A stretch of DNA of 64,000 bases from Janthinobacterium agaricidamnosum (GTDB lineage Bacteria > Pseudomonadota > Gammaproteobacteria > Burkholderiales > Burkholderiaceae_D), in the NCBI RefSeq assembly GCF_003667705.1, contig NZ_CP033019.1:5270001-5334000 (forward strand), written 5' to 3'. The notes below the pieces were generated by a model that did no database searches, had not been told where the DNA came from, and was given only the letters and a program-made list of their open reading frames with translations. The translations under genes and the position numbers were made by a program. Shown here piece by piece: positions 18,176-28,246 of this stretch (its first letter is position 1; the number at the start of each line of letters is the position of its first letter).

Positions 18176-19624
18176 TTATTCAAATTCGCCGACTGTCACA
18201 ATCTTTAATGCATTCGTACCGCCCACCTGGCCCATCGGCTCGCCCCAGGTGACGACGATCATGTCACCTTTTTTGACGATGCCCTGCGCCACCAGCAGCT
18301 CTTCCGCCTGCTTAAGCACTTGCGCGCTGGGAGCGTTCTGCATCAGATGATACGCCCGAACATTGCGGTACAGCGCGGCTTTGCGCAATGTCGTGACGCT
18401 CGGCGTGAGCGCATAGATCGGCGTATCGATACTGTGGCGGCTCATCCACAAGGCGGTGGAACCCGATTCCGTCAGCGCCACGATGGCTTTCACGCGCAGG
18501 TGGTGGGCCGTAAACAGCGCGCCGTAGGCGATCGACTGGTCGATGCGGGTAAACGTGACGTTGAGGAAGTCGGCATCGAGCTTGTTGTATTCGGACTGCT
18601 CCGCTTCGACGCAGATGGCGGCCATCATTTCCACCGTCTCGATCGGGTACTTGCCCGAGGCCGTTTCGGCCGACGTCATGACGGCATCCGTGCCGTCGAG
18701 CACGGCATTGGCCACGTCGGACACTTCGGCGCGCGTGGGCACGGCGTTGACGATCATCGATTCCATCATCTGCGTGGCCGTGATGGCTAATTTATTCGAC
18801 GCGCGCGCCATCTTGATCATGCGCTTCTGCAAGGCCGGCACGGCCGCGTTGCCCACCTCGACGGCCAAATCGCCGCGCGCCACCATGATGCCGTCGGAGG
18901 CATCGAGGATTTCCTGCAGCGCGGGAATGGCTTCCGCCCGCTCGATCTTGGCGATCATCATCGGCTTGTGGTGGTACGGTTCGCCGGCGATATTGGCCAG
19001 CTGGCGCGCCATTTCCATGTCGGTCGCGCATTTCGGGAAGGAAATGGCGAGATAGTCGGCCTGGAAACTCATGGCCGTCTTGATATCTTCCATATCCTTG
19101 GCCGTCAGCGCGGGCGCGGACAGGCCGCCGCCCTGGCGGTTGATGCCCTTGTTATTCGACAACTCACCGCCGATCTTGACGGTGGTGTGGATTTCGCTGC
19201 CGTGGATGCGCTCGACGATCAGCACGATGAGGCCATCATTCAGCAGCAGCACGTCGCCCTTGTGCAAGTCGCGTGGCAAGGCCTTGTAGTCGAGGCCGAC
19301 CCGTTCCTGGTTGCCCAGCTCGCCGTTTTCTCCCCACTTGGCGTCGAGGATGAAGCGCTCGCCCGCTTCGAGCTGAATGCGCGTGTTTTCAAACTTGCCG
19401 ACGCGAATCTTCGGCCCTTGCATATCGGCCATGATGGCCACTTCGCGGCCACACTCGGCCGCCGCCAGGCGCACCAGCGCGGCGCGGTCGATATGGTCCT
19501 GCGCCTTGCCGTGGGAAAAATTCAAGCGCACCACGTCGACGCCCGCACGTATCATTTTGACCAGGATATCGAAGTCGGTGGAGGCGGGGCCGATTGTTGC
19601 TACGATTTTTGTACCACGTGGCAT
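18176..19624 (-). CDS. pyk: Pyruvate kinase
   Basis: This enzyme makes pyruvate and ATP from phosphoenolpyruvate. The 482-residue product starts MPRGTKIVATIGPASTD. It contains RLNFSHG, MQGPKIRVG, the active-site signature AIPALQEILDASDGIMVARGDLAVEVG, TATQMMESM, PTRAEVSDVANAVLDGTDAVMTSAETASGKYP, and the C-terminal domain. It lies between pgk and fbaA, each separated by about 80-110 bp. Confidence 0.97.
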   Translation of the reverse strand: MPRGTKIVATIGPASTDFDILVKMIRAGVDVVRLNFSHGKAQDHIDRAALVRLAAAECGREVAIMADMQGPKIRVGKFENTRIQLEAGERFILDAKWGENGELGNQERVGLDYKALPRDLHKGDVLLLNDGLIVLIVERIHGSEIHTTVKIGGELSNNKGINRQGGGLSAPALTAKDMEDIKTAMSFQADYLAISFPKCATDMEMARQLANIAGEPYHHKPMMIAKIERAEAIPALQEILDASDGIMVARGDLAVEVGNAAVPALQKRMIKMARASNKLAITATQMMESMIVNAVPTRAEVSDVANAVLDGTDAVMTSAETASGKYPIETVEMMAAICVEAEQSEYNKLDADFLNVTFTRIDQSIAYGALFTAHHLRVKAIVALTESGSTALWMSRHSIDTPIYALTPSVTTLRKAALYRNVRAYHLMQNAPSAQVLKQAEELLVAQGIVKKGDMIVVTWGEPMGQVGGTNALKIVTVGEFE

Positions 19625-19684
19625 AGGAATCCTTGTGCGCGAGCGAAGGTGAGCAAGGCCGGTTTGAGACAGCCGCCGGCAAGG

Positions 19685-19711
19685 TAAAAGCGCAGCGGTC
19701 AGGCTGCGCTT
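19685..19711 (-). terminator. Intrinsic terminator downstream of pgk
   Basis: On the minus strand AAGCGCAGC pairs with GCTGCGCTT around a 6-nt loop, followed by TTTT. It lies 27 bp after the pgk stop and 60 bp before pyk, so pgk may be partly separated from the pyk transcript. Confidence 0.7.
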
Positions 19712-19737
19712 GGTACTGAACTGCTGAACGCTCCGTC

Positions 19738-20949
19738 TTAGCCGGCGCGTTGCATCAGGATTTCCACTGCCGGTAGTGTCTTGCCTTCAAGGAACTCCAG
19801 GAAAGCGCCGCCGCCCGTCGAGATATAGCTGATTTTATCCGTAATATCGTATTTGGCAATCGCCGCCAGAGTGTCGCCACCGCCGGCGATCGAAAATGCT
19901 TTCGACTCGGCAATCGCCAGGGCCAGGGTCTTGGTGCCGTTGCCGAACTGGTCGAATTCGAACACGCCCACGGGGCCGTTCCACACGATGGTGCCGGCGG
20001 CGGCGATCTGCTGCGCCAGCAGGGCTGCCGTTTTCGGGCCGATATCGAGGATCATGTCGTCATCCGCCACGTCGGCCACGTCCTTGACGGTGGCGGCGGC
20101 CGTCGGCGCAAACTCCTTGGCGCACACGACGTCGACGGGAATCGGCACTTGCGCGCCCCGTTTGGCCATGATGTCGATGATAGCTTTCGCTTCGTCGACG
20201 AGTTCCGCTTCCACCAGCGACTTGCCGACGTTCAAGCCAACGGCTTTCATGAAGGTATTGGCGATGCCGCCGCCGACGATCAGGTTATCGACCTTGTCGG
20301 ACAGGGCTTTCAAAATGGTCAGCTTGCTCGATACTTTCGAACCGGCAACGATGGCCAGCAGCGGGCGGGCGGGCGCGTGCAGCGCTTTGCCCAGCGCATC
20401 GAGTTCGGCGGCCAGCAGCGGGCCGGCGCAGGCGACAGGGGCGAACTTGGCGATGCCGTGCGTGGACGCTTCGGCGCGGTGGGCCGTGCCGAACGCGTCA
20501 TTGACGTAGATATCGCACAATTTCGCCATTTTTTGCGCCAGCTCATCGCTGTTTTTCTTTTCGCCCTTGTTGACGCGCACGTTTTCCAGCAGGACGACCT
20601 GGCCGGCAGCCAGGGATTCCAGGCCGGCGCCGTCGACCCAGTTTTGTTTCAATGCAACTTCCTGGCCCAGCAGCTCGGACAAGCGGGCCGCCACGGGCGC
20701 CAGGCTGTCGGCCGGCTTGAACTCGCCTTCCGTGGGACGGCCCAGGTGCGACGTCACCATGACGGCGGCGCCAGCGTCGAGGGCGGCACGGATGGCCGGC
20801 ACCGAAGCGCGGATGCGCGTATCTTCGGTGATCTTACCACTGTCATCTTGCGGAACGTTCAGGTCGGCGCGGATGAATACGCGCTTGCCTTGCAGTGCAT
20901 TTTGGGCGATCAAATCTTGCAGACGGATGAAGTTGAGAACAGCTGACAT
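19738..20949 (-). CDS. pgk: Phosphoglycerate kinase
   Basis: This enzyme transfers phosphate between 1,3-bisphosphoglycerate and ADP. The 403-residue product has [78 protein letters not shown], and the C-terminal [15 protein letters not shown] with [17 protein letters not shown]. It is the first gene of the glycolysis/purine run. The ribosome site is weak (GGA 6 nt before ATG). Confidence 0.97.
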   Translation of the reverse strand: MSAVLNFIRLQDLIAQNALQGKRVFIRADLNVPQDDSGKITEDTRIRASVPAIRAALDAGAAVMVTSHLGRPTEGEFKPADSLAPVAARLSELLGQEVALKQNWVDGAGLESLAAGQVVLLENVRVNKGEKKNSDELAQKMAKLCDIYVNDAFGTAHRAEASTHGIAKFAPVACAGPLLAAELDALGKALHAPARPLLAIVAGSKVSSKLTILKALSDKVDNLIVGGGIANTFMKAVGLNVGKSLVEAELVDEAKAIIDIMAKRGAQVPIPVDVVCAKEFAPTAAATVKDVADVADDDMILDIGPKTAALLAQQIAAAGTIVWNGPVGVFEFDQFGNGTKTLALAIAESKAFSIAGGGDTLAAIAKYDITDKISYISTGGGAFLEFLEGKTLPAVEILMQRAG

Positions 20950-21026
20950 GGCGATCCAAATGACGAGTGGAAGGAAGTGCGCTATTTTACCGCAATGACC
21001 AGACCAAATCGCCGATTTGTCCTGCT

Positions 21027-21377
21027 TTACTGAAAAACATGCAACAGTCGCAAGCCCGTGAAAACCAGCATGCCGAACACGATGGTTTGCAGCATATTGC
21101 GGCGAATCACGAAAAAGAGCGTGGCGGCAATACCCGACAAGAGTTTCAGATTCGACAAGTCAAAGTGCACTTGCGGCCCTTCCATCAGCATGTCGGGCGC
21201 GATGATGGCGGCCAGCGCGCAGGCCGGCGCATAGCGCAGCATCTCGCCCACGCGGCGCGGAATGGTAATATGGTGGCCGATCAGCCAGAAGGTGCTGCGC
21301 GTGGCGGCAGTCGCCACCACCAGCACGGCGATGGCGATCCACACGTCTGCTCTGCCCAAGGCTATGCCGTCAAACAT
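21027..21377 (-). CDS. azlD: AzlD family branched-chain amino acid exporter subunit
   Basis: This 116-residue membrane protein has about four hydrophobic helices. It carries AzlD landmarks: [31 protein letters not shown], and [19 protein letters not shown]. AzlD is the small partner of AzlC in branched-chain amino acid export. Its start overlaps the azlC stop by 8 bp, so the two are translated together. Confidence 0.9.
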   Translation of the reverse strand: MFDGIALGRADVWIAIAVLVVATAATRSTFWLIGHHITIPRRVGEMLRYAPACALAAIIAPDMLMEGPQVHFDLSNLKLLSGIAATLFFVIRRNMLQTIVFGMLVFTGLRLLHVFQ

Positions 21378-22116
21378 GGCGTTTTGTCCATTTTTCTGTC
21401 AATTCTTCCACGGCCATGGCGCTGACCATGCCCACCACCACAGCCACAAGCAAGCCCAGCTTATACGGCAGGCTGAACGCCAGCACGGCCACCGTGCCCG
21501 CCACCAGCACGCCGCACAGGGCGGCGCGGCTCAGAATCAGCGGCACCGTCACGCACAGGATCGCCAGCGTGCCCGCAAAACCCAGCCCCCATTCGGCCGG
21601 CACGACGGCGCCCAGCACGATGCCGATGAAGGAACCGATTTGCCAGGCCAGCCAGTTGGGGTAGATCAAGCCTTTCAGGAAAGGCAGCTTGGCCGGGTCC
21701 GGCGTTTCGTGCGGGTAACGCTGCAGGAACAGGCCCACGGTGATGTCGCCGGCCACATAGCCGAGCGCAAAGCGCTGGCGCCACGGCAGATGGGCGAAAT
21801 GCGGGGCCAGCAGCACGGAAAAGATGACAAAACGCAAATTAACGACGAGGGCCGTGGCGAAGATCACCCACACGGGCGCTTGCGCGGCCAGCAGGGGCAA
21901 GGATGCGAGCTGGGCCGAGCCGGCAAAGACAAACAGGGTCATGGCCCCCGCCTGCGCGACAGTCAGGCCGCTTTTCACCATGGCCACGCCCACCACCATG
22001 CCCCAGGCGGCGATGCCCAGCAGGGTGGGCGCCCCCAGGTTCAGGCCGGCGCGCCAGGCATCTTTCAGCACGGCATGATCGCTGCTGGCCGGGACGGCGT
22101 TCACGCGGGTGTTCAT
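21370..22116 (-). CDS. azlC: AzlC family branched-chain amino acid exporter subunit
   Basis: This 248-residue inner-membrane protein has about seven hydrophobic segments. AzlC signatures include APTLLGIAAWGMVVGVAMVKSGL, FAGSAQLASLPLLAA, VVNLRFVIFSVLLAPHF, and GYVAGDITVGLF. With AzlD it should export branched-chain or related amino acids. ATG 22116 is chosen over an upstream start because it follows a GGGGG stretch and fits the family length. The pair ends 77 bp past the start of pgk. Confidence 0.92.
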   Translation of the reverse strand: MNTRVNAVPASSDHAVLKDAWRAGLNLGAPTLLGIAAWGMVVGVAMVKSGLTVAQAGAMTLFVFAGSAQLASLPLLAAQAPVWVIFATALVVNLRFVIFSVLLAPHFAHLPWRQRFALGYVAGDITVGLFLQRYPHETPDPAKLPFLKGLIYPNWLAWQIGSFIGIVLGAVVPAEWGLGFAGTLAILCVTVPLILSRAALCGVLVAGTVAVLAFSLPYKLGLLVAVVVGMVSAMAVEELTEKWTKRHV

Positions 22117-22374
22117 GCGAGCCCCCGGCAGGCTGAGTGTGGTAACTGCACAACAATGGTGCAAGACGACAAGGGCGGCAACGGTGATACCGGCAAGGCA
22201 AATCCAGTCAGTGTGGCGCTGCAGCCGCCATATTTCCGCGAAAACCCGCGCCGCAGCCGAAGATGATCAAGCCGCCATTTTAGCCATGATTTTTGCTGTC
22301 TGCCTGAATCCGTTAAAATCGTACTTTTGGCAGCAGCCGACTTCCATCCATACAGCCTCACGGAGCATGACAAG

Positions 22375-22569
22375 ATGACAAAAACCACCCAGCCAGCGGT
22401 CGAACTCGACGGTAAAGACTTGCCAGCCCACTGCCCTAACCCGGCCATGCCGCTGTGGTCATCGCATCCGCGCGTGTTTCTGGAATTCAACAAAGACGGT
22501 ATCGCCAAGTGCCCGTACTGCGGCACGGCCTACACCCTGAAGGAAGGCGCCAGCGCCGGCCATCATTAA
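22375..22569 (+). CDS. Small zinc-finger protein (zf-CHCC type)
   Basis: This 64-residue protein has a C-H-C-C metal-binding pattern: AHCPNP, SSHPRVFLEF and CPYCGTAYTL. This matches the zf-CHCC family related to the NDUFS6 subunit of mitochondrial complex I. Its bacterial role is not established. A GGAG lies about 10 nt before ATG 22375. A terminator follows at 22579, so it is monocistronic. Confidence 0.88.
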   Translation: MTKTTQPAVELDGKDLPAHCPNPAMPLWSSHPRVFLEFNKDGIAKCPYCGTAYTLKEGASAGHH

Positions 22570-22578
22570 ACTGCCCAG

Positions 22579-22604
22579 CGGCGCGCCCCCAGCGCGCCGT
22601 TTTT
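22579..22604 (+). terminator. Intrinsic terminator after the zinc-finger gene
   Basis: An 8-bp GC stem CGGCGCGC / GCGCGCCG (22579-22599) with a 5-nt loop is followed by TTTTT. Confidence 0.85.
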
Positions 22605-22627
22605 ATGTGCACCAGCCCGGAGTCGTC

Positions 22628-23053
22628 ATGAAACGTCTGAAAGAACTCAATGGCAGCGCCGCGGAAGTCGAAGCGGCGTTCTACGATGCCTTGCACCGCG
22701 CCGACCTCGAAGCGCTGATGGCGCTATGGGCCGACGATGAAGAAATCGTCTGCATCCACCCGGGCGGCGCGCGCCTGATCGGCCATGCCGCCATCCGCGC
22801 CTCGTGGGAAACCATCCTGGCCGGCGGCGGCCTGCACATCGTGCCGGCGCAGCTGCATGAAACGCACAATCTGATGAGTTCGGTGCACACGGTCATCGAA
22901 GGCGTGACCCAGGAAGAAGGCGGCCCGGCGCATCTGCTGGCGACGAATGTGTACGTGAAAACGCCGCGCGGCTGGCGCATCGTGCTGCACCACGCGTCCA
23001 TCGCCCCGGGCGGCGCGCCGGCCGACGTTGCAGGGACGCAAATCCTGCACTGA
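22628..23053 (+). CDS. NTF2-like protein of the SnoaL/DUF4440 type
   Basis: This 141-residue protein has the cone-shaped NTF2-like fold pattern: AFYDALHRADLEALMALWADDEEIVCIHPGG, GHAAIRASWETILAGG, and the final strands VYVKTPRGWRIVLHHASIAPG. Family members are often binding proteins or small enzymes; no substrate can be assigned. ATG 22628 has GGAG five nt upstream. Its stop overlaps the next start as TGATG, so it is coupled to the YheT-type hydrolase. Confidence 0.8.
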   Translation: MKRLKELNGSAAEVEAAFYDALHRADLEALMALWADDEEIVCIHPGGARLIGHAAIRASWETILAGGGLHIVPAQLHETHNLMSSVHTVIEGVTQEEGGPAHLLATNVYVKTPRGWRIVLHHASIAPGGAPADVAGTQILH

Positions 23054-24090
23054 TGTCCTTGCCTCTTATTGACAACGCCCCCTACACCGCCCCGCTCTGG
23101 CTGCCTGGCGGCCACGCGCAGACGATTTATCCTGCCGTGTGCATCGCCAAGCCGGCCGTGGCCTTCCGCCGTGAACGCTGGCAAGCGCCCGATGGCGACT
23201 TCGTCGACGTCGACCTGGTCGACGGCCAGCCGGGCCAGCCCTTCGTGCTGCTGTTCCACGGCCTGGAAGGCTCGTCGAACAGCCATTACGCGCGCGCCCT
23301 GATGGCTGAGGTCGCCGCGCGCGGCTGGTCGGGCGCCGTGCCGCACTTTCGCGGCTGCTCGGGCGAAGCGAACCTGGCGCCCCGCTTCTACCATTCGGGC
23401 GATGCGCAGGAAGTGGACTGGATCGTGCAGCGCATGCGCCCGCGCGCGACCGGCAAGTTTTACGCGGCCGGCGTCTCGCTGGGCGGCAATGCCCTGCTGT
23501 GCTGGCTGGGACAGTCGCAGCACCAGGCCGATTTCATCGATGCGGCGGCCGCCGTGTCGGCCCCGCTGGACCTGGAGCAAGGGGGCAAGGCCTTGTCGTC
23601 CGGCGCCAACCGGCTCTACACGCGCATGTTCCTGAACACGCTCAAACCGAAATGCCTGGCCAAGCTGGAGCAATTCCCCGGCCTGTTCGCGCGCGACGCC
23701 ATGCTGGCCGCGCGCGACTTGCATGCCTTCGACAATGTCGTCACGGCGCCCCTGCACGGCTACCGCGACGCCGACGATTACTGGCACCGCGCCAGCGCCA
23801 AGCACGTCTTGCAGGACATCACCGTGCCGACCCTGGTACTGAATGCGCAGAATGATCCCTTCCTGCCCGGGCGCTTCCTGCCGCGCAGCGCCGCGCCGAC
23901 GGTCACGCTCGAGTATCCGCGCCACGGCGGCCACGTCGGCTTTGCGGCAGGCAAGTTGCCGGGTAGCACACGCTGGCTGCCGCAGCGCCTGCTCCATTTT
24001 TTTGAGGGCGGCAACATGGCGCCGCCGGCCCCGCAAACCTGTCACGCTGGCAGTTCGCAAACGCACACGGAAAACGCTACACATGGATGA
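23053..24090 (+). CDS. YheT family alpha/beta hydrolase
   Basis: This 345-residue alpha/beta hydrolase has PLWLPGGHAQTIYPA at the N-terminus, FHGLEGSSNSHYARALM (oxyanion region), the nucleophile elbow GVSLGGNALLCWLG, the Asp loop NAQNDPFLPG and the catalytic His in GGHVGFAAG. These are YheT/ABHD1-3 features. E. coli YheT has no firm role. The last ~25 residues are an extra low-complexity tail not typical of YheT. It is translationally coupled to the gene upstream (1-bp overlap) and downstream (8-bp overlap). Confidence 0.92.
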   Translation: MSLPLIDNAPYTAPLWLPGGHAQTIYPAVCIAKPAVAFRRERWQAPDGDFVDVDLVDGQPGQPFVLLFHGLEGSSNSHYARALMAEVAARGWSGAVPHFRGCSGEANLAPRFYHSGDAQEVDWIVQRMRPRATGKFYAAGVSLGGNALLCWLGQSQHQADFIDAAAAVSAPLDLEQGGKALSSGANRLYTRMFLNTLKPKCLAKLEQFPGLFARDAMLAARDLHAFDNVVTAPLHGYRDADDYWHRASAKHVLQDITVPTLVLNAQNDPFLPGRFLPRSAAPTVTLEYPRHGGHVGFAAGKLPGSTRWLPQRLLHFFEGGNMAPPAPQTCHAGSSQTHTENATHG

Positions 24091-24673
24091 ACTCGTCAAA
24101 CAGGCCCTGGCCAAATGGCCGAACGTACCGCACTGCTACGGCTGGCTGGGCCTGGACGCGCGCGGCCACTGGCGCATGCGCGACCAGCATGCGCAACAGC
24201 GACAACTGCCTGGCGACAAGATCGCCCACGAGGCCCTACTGGGATTTATCAACCGCAATTACGGCCATGACGAACGCGGCTGCTGGTTCTTCCAGAACGG
24301 CCCGCAGCGCGTGTATGTAAATCTGGAAGCGACACCCTACATTGCCCGCAGCGACCCGCGGCACGGTTTTGTCTTGCAGACGGGCGCGCCGCTGGAGCAG
24401 ATCGAGCAGGTGTATTGGTGCGACAACGGCGTCTTGATCTTGCGCCAGGGCGAGGTCGTGGCGCAGGTCGATGACCGCGACATGGCGCAAGTGCTGGACG
24501 CCCTGCACGTCGATGGCCAGGTGGCCAGCGACGAGGCCTTGCTGGCGTGGCTGGAAGAGCGCCGGGGCAAGCTGACCCTATTGCATGACGGCAAGGAGAT
24601 CGCCGTGCAGCCGCTGCGCTACGACGCCGTGCCGCAAACCTTCGACTTCCAGCCGATGCCGCAAGCCGAATAA
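24083..24673 (+). CDS. Conserved uncharacterised protein following the YheT-type hydrolase
   Basis: This 196-residue soluble protein (MDELVKQALAKWPNVPHCYGWLGLDARGHW...) lacks a signal peptide and membrane segments. Conserved-looking blocks are FINRNYGHDERGCWFFQNGPQRVYV and HGFVLQTGAP. I remember similar proteins in Burkholderiales, probably under a DUF294x label, but cannot name the family with certainty. Its start overlaps the hydrolase stop by 8 bp, so the trio 22628-24673 is likely one transcript. No function is proposed. Confidence 0.75.
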   Translation: MDELVKQALAKWPNVPHCYGWLGLDARGHWRMRDQHAQQRQLPGDKIAHEALLGFINRNYGHDERGCWFFQNGPQRVYVNLEATPYIARSDPRHGFVLQTGAPLEQIEQVYWCDNGVLILRQGEVVAQVDDRDMAQVLDALHVDGQVASDEALLAWLEERRGKLTLLHDGKEIAVQPLRYDAVPQTFDFQPMPQAE

Positions 24674-24676
24674 GGC

Positions 24677-26356
24677 TTATCCCTTCTGGTCCTTGATCTG
24701 TTCGCGGCGCTTTTCCTGCAATTCGCGCTCGCGCGCATCAATCACGGCCTGGTCATAAAAGGTCGCGTCCGTCGATTTGCGGGCGATCGTCAGCTGGTCC
24801 AGCGCGGCCATGGTGGCGCCCTGCAGCACGTACGATTCGGCCAGCGCCATATGCTGCAAGGTCATCTTGCCCTGATCCGCATAGGCTTTCGCCAGTAAAT
24901 CGTACAGTTCCGGCTCTTCCTTGTAGAGCTGCACCTGCTCGCGCAGGTACAAGGTGGCTTGCTCCAGCTTGCCGGCAGCCATCAGCGCTTCCGCATATTG
25001 GTGGGCAATGCCGCGCGAGAGGGGAAACTGCTGGCGCGCCGCATCGGCCGCCTTCAAAGCCTGTTGCGCCACTTCCTTCTTTTGCGCCGGCATCAGCAGC
25101 ACTTCCAGCCCCATCGCCGCCAGCAGCGAATTGGGGCCCTGCGTGCCGCCCGACGTCAGCACATTCGGCCCGGCCGGCTGGTGCAGGGCGGCATTGGCCG
25201 CATCGAGTTCCTTTTGCGCCTCCGCCGGCTTGCCCTGCTTGACGGCGACAAAGGACAAGCCGTAATGGGCGGCCGTCACCTGGAAGCGGCTTTGCTGTTC
25301 CAGCTGCGTCTTGAAGACGGCCTTGGCGTTCAGCAAGCCTTGCACGCTTTCATCCTGCAGCACGCGGGCGCGCGCGCGGGCCAGGTGGAAACTCAGGCTG
25401 TCCGCACGCTGCTTGTACGGCTGCTCGCGGATGCGCGCCTGGATGTCGGCGATGCGTTCCGTCGTCAGCGGGTGGGTCTGCAGATAGGCGGGCATCAGGT
25501 CGCTGTACGAACGGCTGGCCGCCTGCATGCGGCCGAAAAAGGCCACCATGCCGGTGGTGTCGAAACCGGCTTCGCCCATGATCTGGAAACCGATGCGGTC
25601 CGCCTCGCGTTCGGCGTCGCGGCCGAAATTGAGCTGGCGCTGGATGGCCAGGCCCTGGCCGGCGGCAAACACGCCCATGGCCACGTCGCCGCCCGCACGC
25701 GACGCGAGCGCCGCCAGCAGCATGGCGGCCAGAGGCATCAGGGCATCCTGGCGCTGCTGGCCCAGCATGCGCGCGATATGGCGCTGCGCCACGTGACCGA
25801 TCTCGTGCGACAGCACGGACGCCAGTTCCGCCTCCGTTTGCGCCGCCAGCACCAGGGCCGAGTGCACACCGATGAAACCGCCCGGCAAGGCAAACGCGTT
25901 CAACTGGGGGTCGCGCACGGCAAAGAAGAAATAGTCGTAATTCGTTTCGCCGCGCACGCTGGGGCGCGCCGCCACGAGGGCGTTGCCGAAGGTATTCAGG
26001 TATTCGAGCAAAGGCGCGTCATCGAGATAGTCGCGGTCGCCGCGGATGCCGCGCATGATTTCCTCGCCGATCTTGCGCTCCATCGCCGGCGACAGGTCTT
26101 CGCGCGAGGTATCGCCCAGGTTCGGCAGGTTCGGCGCCGGCGGCACGGCCAGGGGCGTCCAGCCGCTTCCCGGCTTGGCCGCCGCGCCGGCAGATGGCGC
26201 CGCTGGCGCGGACGTATAGGTTTGCGCCAGCGCACAGGGCGCCGCCAGCGACAATGCAGCCAGCACGGATGCGCGCCGCAAGCGGCGCAGCCATGCCGCA
26301 GCGGCGTTTTCAACGAGGATCGGAAGGGGAGTTTTTGAATTCACGGGTGCTATCAT
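24677..26356 (-). CDS. BepA-like M48 metalloprotease with TPR region
   Basis: This 559-residue exported protein has an N-terminal signal region ([20 protein letters not shown]), a zinc protease domain with [10 protein letters not shown] (catalytic HExxH) and the third ligand in EREADRIG, and a C-terminal ~200-residue helical region resembling tetratricopeptide repeats. This layout is that of BepA/YfgC, a periplasmic protease and chaperone for outer-membrane protein assembly. The first ~25 residues before the hydrophobic core are rather long, so the start could be further in. It is divergent from moaC. Confidence 0.9.
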   Translation of the reverse strand: MIAPVNSKTPLPILVENAAAAWLRRLRRASVLAALSLAAPCALAQTYTSAPAAPSAGAAAKPGSGWTPLAVPPAPNLPNLGDTSREDLSPAMERKIGEEIMRGIRGDRDYLDDAPLLEYLNTFGNALVAARPSVRGETNYDYFFFAVRDPQLNAFALPGGFIGVHSALVLAAQTEAELASVLSHEIGHVAQRHIARMLGQQRQDALMPLAAMLLAALASRAGGDVAMGVFAAGQGLAIQRQLNFGRDAEREADRIGFQIMGEAGFDTTGMVAFFGRMQAASRSYSDLMPAYLQTHPLTTERIADIQARIREQPYKQRADSLSFHLARARARVLQDESVQGLLNAKAVFKTQLEQQSRFQVTAAHYGLSFVAVKQGKPAEAQKELDAANAALHQPAGPNVLTSGGTQGPNSLLAAMGLEVLLMPAQKKEVAQQALKAADAARQQFPLSRGIAHQYAEALMAAGKLEQATLYLREQVQLYKEEPELYDLLAKAYADQGKMTLQHMALAESYVLQGATMAALDQLTIARKSTDATFYDQAVIDARERELQEKRREQIKDQKG

Positions 26357-26451
26357 ACCTTGTTAGCGGCGCCCATTCCCACGCGCCATGCCAGTGGCAT
26401 GGGGCCGTGATTCGGCCTGCCGCGCCCCCGTTCCTCACCTATTTTGACGCC

Positions 26452-26958
26452 ATGACAACAGCAGACAAGCAAGCCCCCGCCGGGGAACTGACCCATTTCG
26501 ACGCTACGGGCCAAGCCCATATGGTCGACGTGGGCAGCAAGGAAGACACGCGCCGCAGCGCCGTGGCCGCCGGCACCATCCGCATGCAGCCGGCCACCCT
26601 GGCCTTGATCATTTCCGGCAACGCCAAGAAAGGCGACGTGCTGGGCATCGCCCGCATCGCCGCCATCATGGGCGCCAAGCGCACCAGCGACCTGATTCCC
26701 CTGTGCCACCCGCTGGCCCTCACGCGCGTCACCGTCGATTTCGACGTGGATGAAGCGGCCAACAGCGTGCATTGCCGCGCCCAGGTCGACACCACGGGCA
26801 AGACGGGCGTGGAAATGGAAGCGCTCACTTCCGTGCAGATCGGCTTGCTGACGATCTATGACATGTGCAAGGCCGTCGACCGGGGCATGGTCATGACCAA
26901 CGTGCGCGTGCTGGAAAAGCATGGCGGCAAGTCGGGCGATTGGCACGCGGAAGTGTAA
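26452..26958 (+). CDS. moaC: Cyclic pyranopterin monophosphate synthase
   Basis: This enzyme carries out the second half of the first step of molybdopterin synthesis, after MoaA. The 168-residue product has [17 protein letters not shown], the catalytic [26 protein letters not shown], and [15 protein letters not shown] 26452 is the family start. No other mo genes are adjacent. It is divergent from the M48 protease gene and convergent with the next gene. Confidence 0.96.
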   Translation: MTTADKQAPAGELTHFDATGQAHMVDVGSKEDTRRSAVAAGTIRMQPATLALIISGNAKKGDVLGIARIAAIMGAKRTSDLIPLCHPLALTRVTVDFDVDEAANSVHCRAQVDTTGKTGVEMEALTSVQIGLLTIYDMCKAVDRGMVMTNVRVLEKHGGKSGDWHAEV

Positions 26959-27339
26959 CTATGCCGCCTGGCGCGCCAGCCGGCCCCGGATGCGGCGCAA
27001 GTCGCACAGCAGCCAGACGGCGCAGCCCAGGCACAACGCGATGATGGCCATGGACAGGGGCAAGTGGAATTGTTCCAGTCCTGCCAGCGCAAAGCCGGTA
27101 TGGATCAGGCACGTTCCCACGCCCAGCGCGGCGCAGGCACAAGCATACAGAGGCGCTCGCGGGGTGGCCAGCAGCACGTGCCGGTAACCGGCCAGCACCA
27201 CGGCAATCGCCACCAGGTTAAACACGAGAAAACCCTGCACGCCGCCCGGCACGTGAAACATCTCCCACTCTTTCCAGTAGGCAGCGTCGATTTGATGCAG
27301 GATCAGGAACAACATGGTCCAGAAGTAGCTGCGTGGCAT
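26959..27339 (-). CDS. Small four-helix membrane protein, probably DUF6713
   Basis: This 126-residue protein has four hydrophobic segments. The conserved stretch FLILHQIDAAYWKEWEMF with VPGGVQGFLVFN matches what I recall of DUF6713. The function is unknown. ATG 27339 (MPRSYFWTML) is preferred; an upstream extension is hydrophilic and unlike the family. No ribosome site is clear. Its stop abuts the moaC stop. Confidence 0.7.
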   Translation of the reverse strand: MPRSYFWTMLFLILHQIDAAYWKEWEMFHVPGGVQGFLVFNLVAIAVVLAGYRHVLLATPRAPLYACACAALGVGTCLIHTGFALAGLEQFHLPLSMAIIALCLGCAVWLLCDLRRIRGRLARQAA

Positions 27340-27502
27340 AAGATTTACATTCGTCAATATTGACGCAATTGTAAAGCCTGCACCGCGCACCGGCACGTGC
27401 CCATGGTATTTTTCGATGCGAAAGTGAATTTCATTGATAGGAATGCTTTTTCATCAAGAAATCATGCATACTGCGAGTCGACCATATCCAGATGAGCATC
27501 GC

Positions 27503-28225
27503 ATGACAAGCAACAAGCCCGCCGCGGAAAGCAAGCTCCAGGACTTCGAATTCGAGGCCATGAATCTGCAGGTGGGGGGACGCATCCAGTTCATCACGCA
27601 CCGCACCATCAAACCGATCCAGCATTTCTCGACCGTGATCGGCTATGTGAAAGACGAATACCTGATCGTCAAGATTCCCATGGAAAACGGCGCCTCCATC
27701 GTGCTCAACGAAGGCGACAAGCTGACCATCCGCGTGTTTTCCGGCGTCACCGTCTGTTCGTTTGCGTGCAGCGTGCTGCGCCTCTTCGGCCGTCCGCTCA
27801 ACTATGTGCACCTGAGCTTTCCCGACGCCATCCAGGGCACCAGCCTGCGCACGGCCATGCGCGTCAAGGTGGAGATTCCCGCGCAGCTGAGCTACCGCGA
27901 CGTGGCGGCCGTGCCCGTGTTCATCGTCAACCTCAGCGTCTCGGGCGCGCTGATCGAGGCACCCAGCATGCTCACGCCCGATGAAGAAGGCGTCGCACTG
28001 AGCTTTACCCTGCTGGTGCAGCCGAACAAGCATCAGATGCGCGTCAACACGCGCGCCCGCATCCAGAACGTCAGCGTGGGCAAGCCGTCCAATGGCCACG
28101 CCGCCGGAGTGTCCGAAATCTATACGTATGGCGTGCAATTCATCGACCTGGAACCGACCCACTACACGCTGCTGCAAAACCTCACCTATGAAGCGCTGAT
28201 CGCGGACCGGCAAAAAATCGTCTGA
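27503..28225 (+). CDS. PilZ domain flagellar brake (YcgR-like) protein
   Basis: This 240-residue protein has an N-terminal YcgR-type domain (residues ~15-110, MNLQVGGRIQFI, YLIVKIP) and a C-terminal PilZ domain. The c-di-GMP-binding elements are RTAMRVKVEIP (Arg motif, near residue 118) and NLSVSGALIEAPS. Such proteins bind c-di-GMP and slow flagellar motors or regulate pili. ATG 27503 was chosen because 23 upstream residues are not family-like. A pilin gene lies convergent to it, which is suggestive but not proof of a shared role. Confidence 0.88.
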   Translation: MTSNKPAAESKLQDFEFEAMNLQVGGRIQFITHRTIKPIQHFSTVIGYVKDEYLIVKIPMENGASIVLNEGDKLTIRVFSGVTVCSFACSVLRLFGRPLNYVHLSFPDAIQGTSLRTAMRVKVEIPAQLSYRDVAAVPVFIVNLSVSGALIEAPSMLTPDEEGVALSFTLLVQPNKHQMRVNTRARIQNVSVGKPSNGHAAGVSEIYTYGVQFIDLEPTHYTLLQNLTYEALIADRQKIV

Positions 28226-28246
28226 CACGGGCGCGGCAGGTGCCGC

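Noticed and set aside
24959..26338. A ~460-codon plus-strand frame opposite the M48 protease
   Set aside because: Rich in His, Gln and Arg with no motifs; the minus strand has HEIGH and TPR features.
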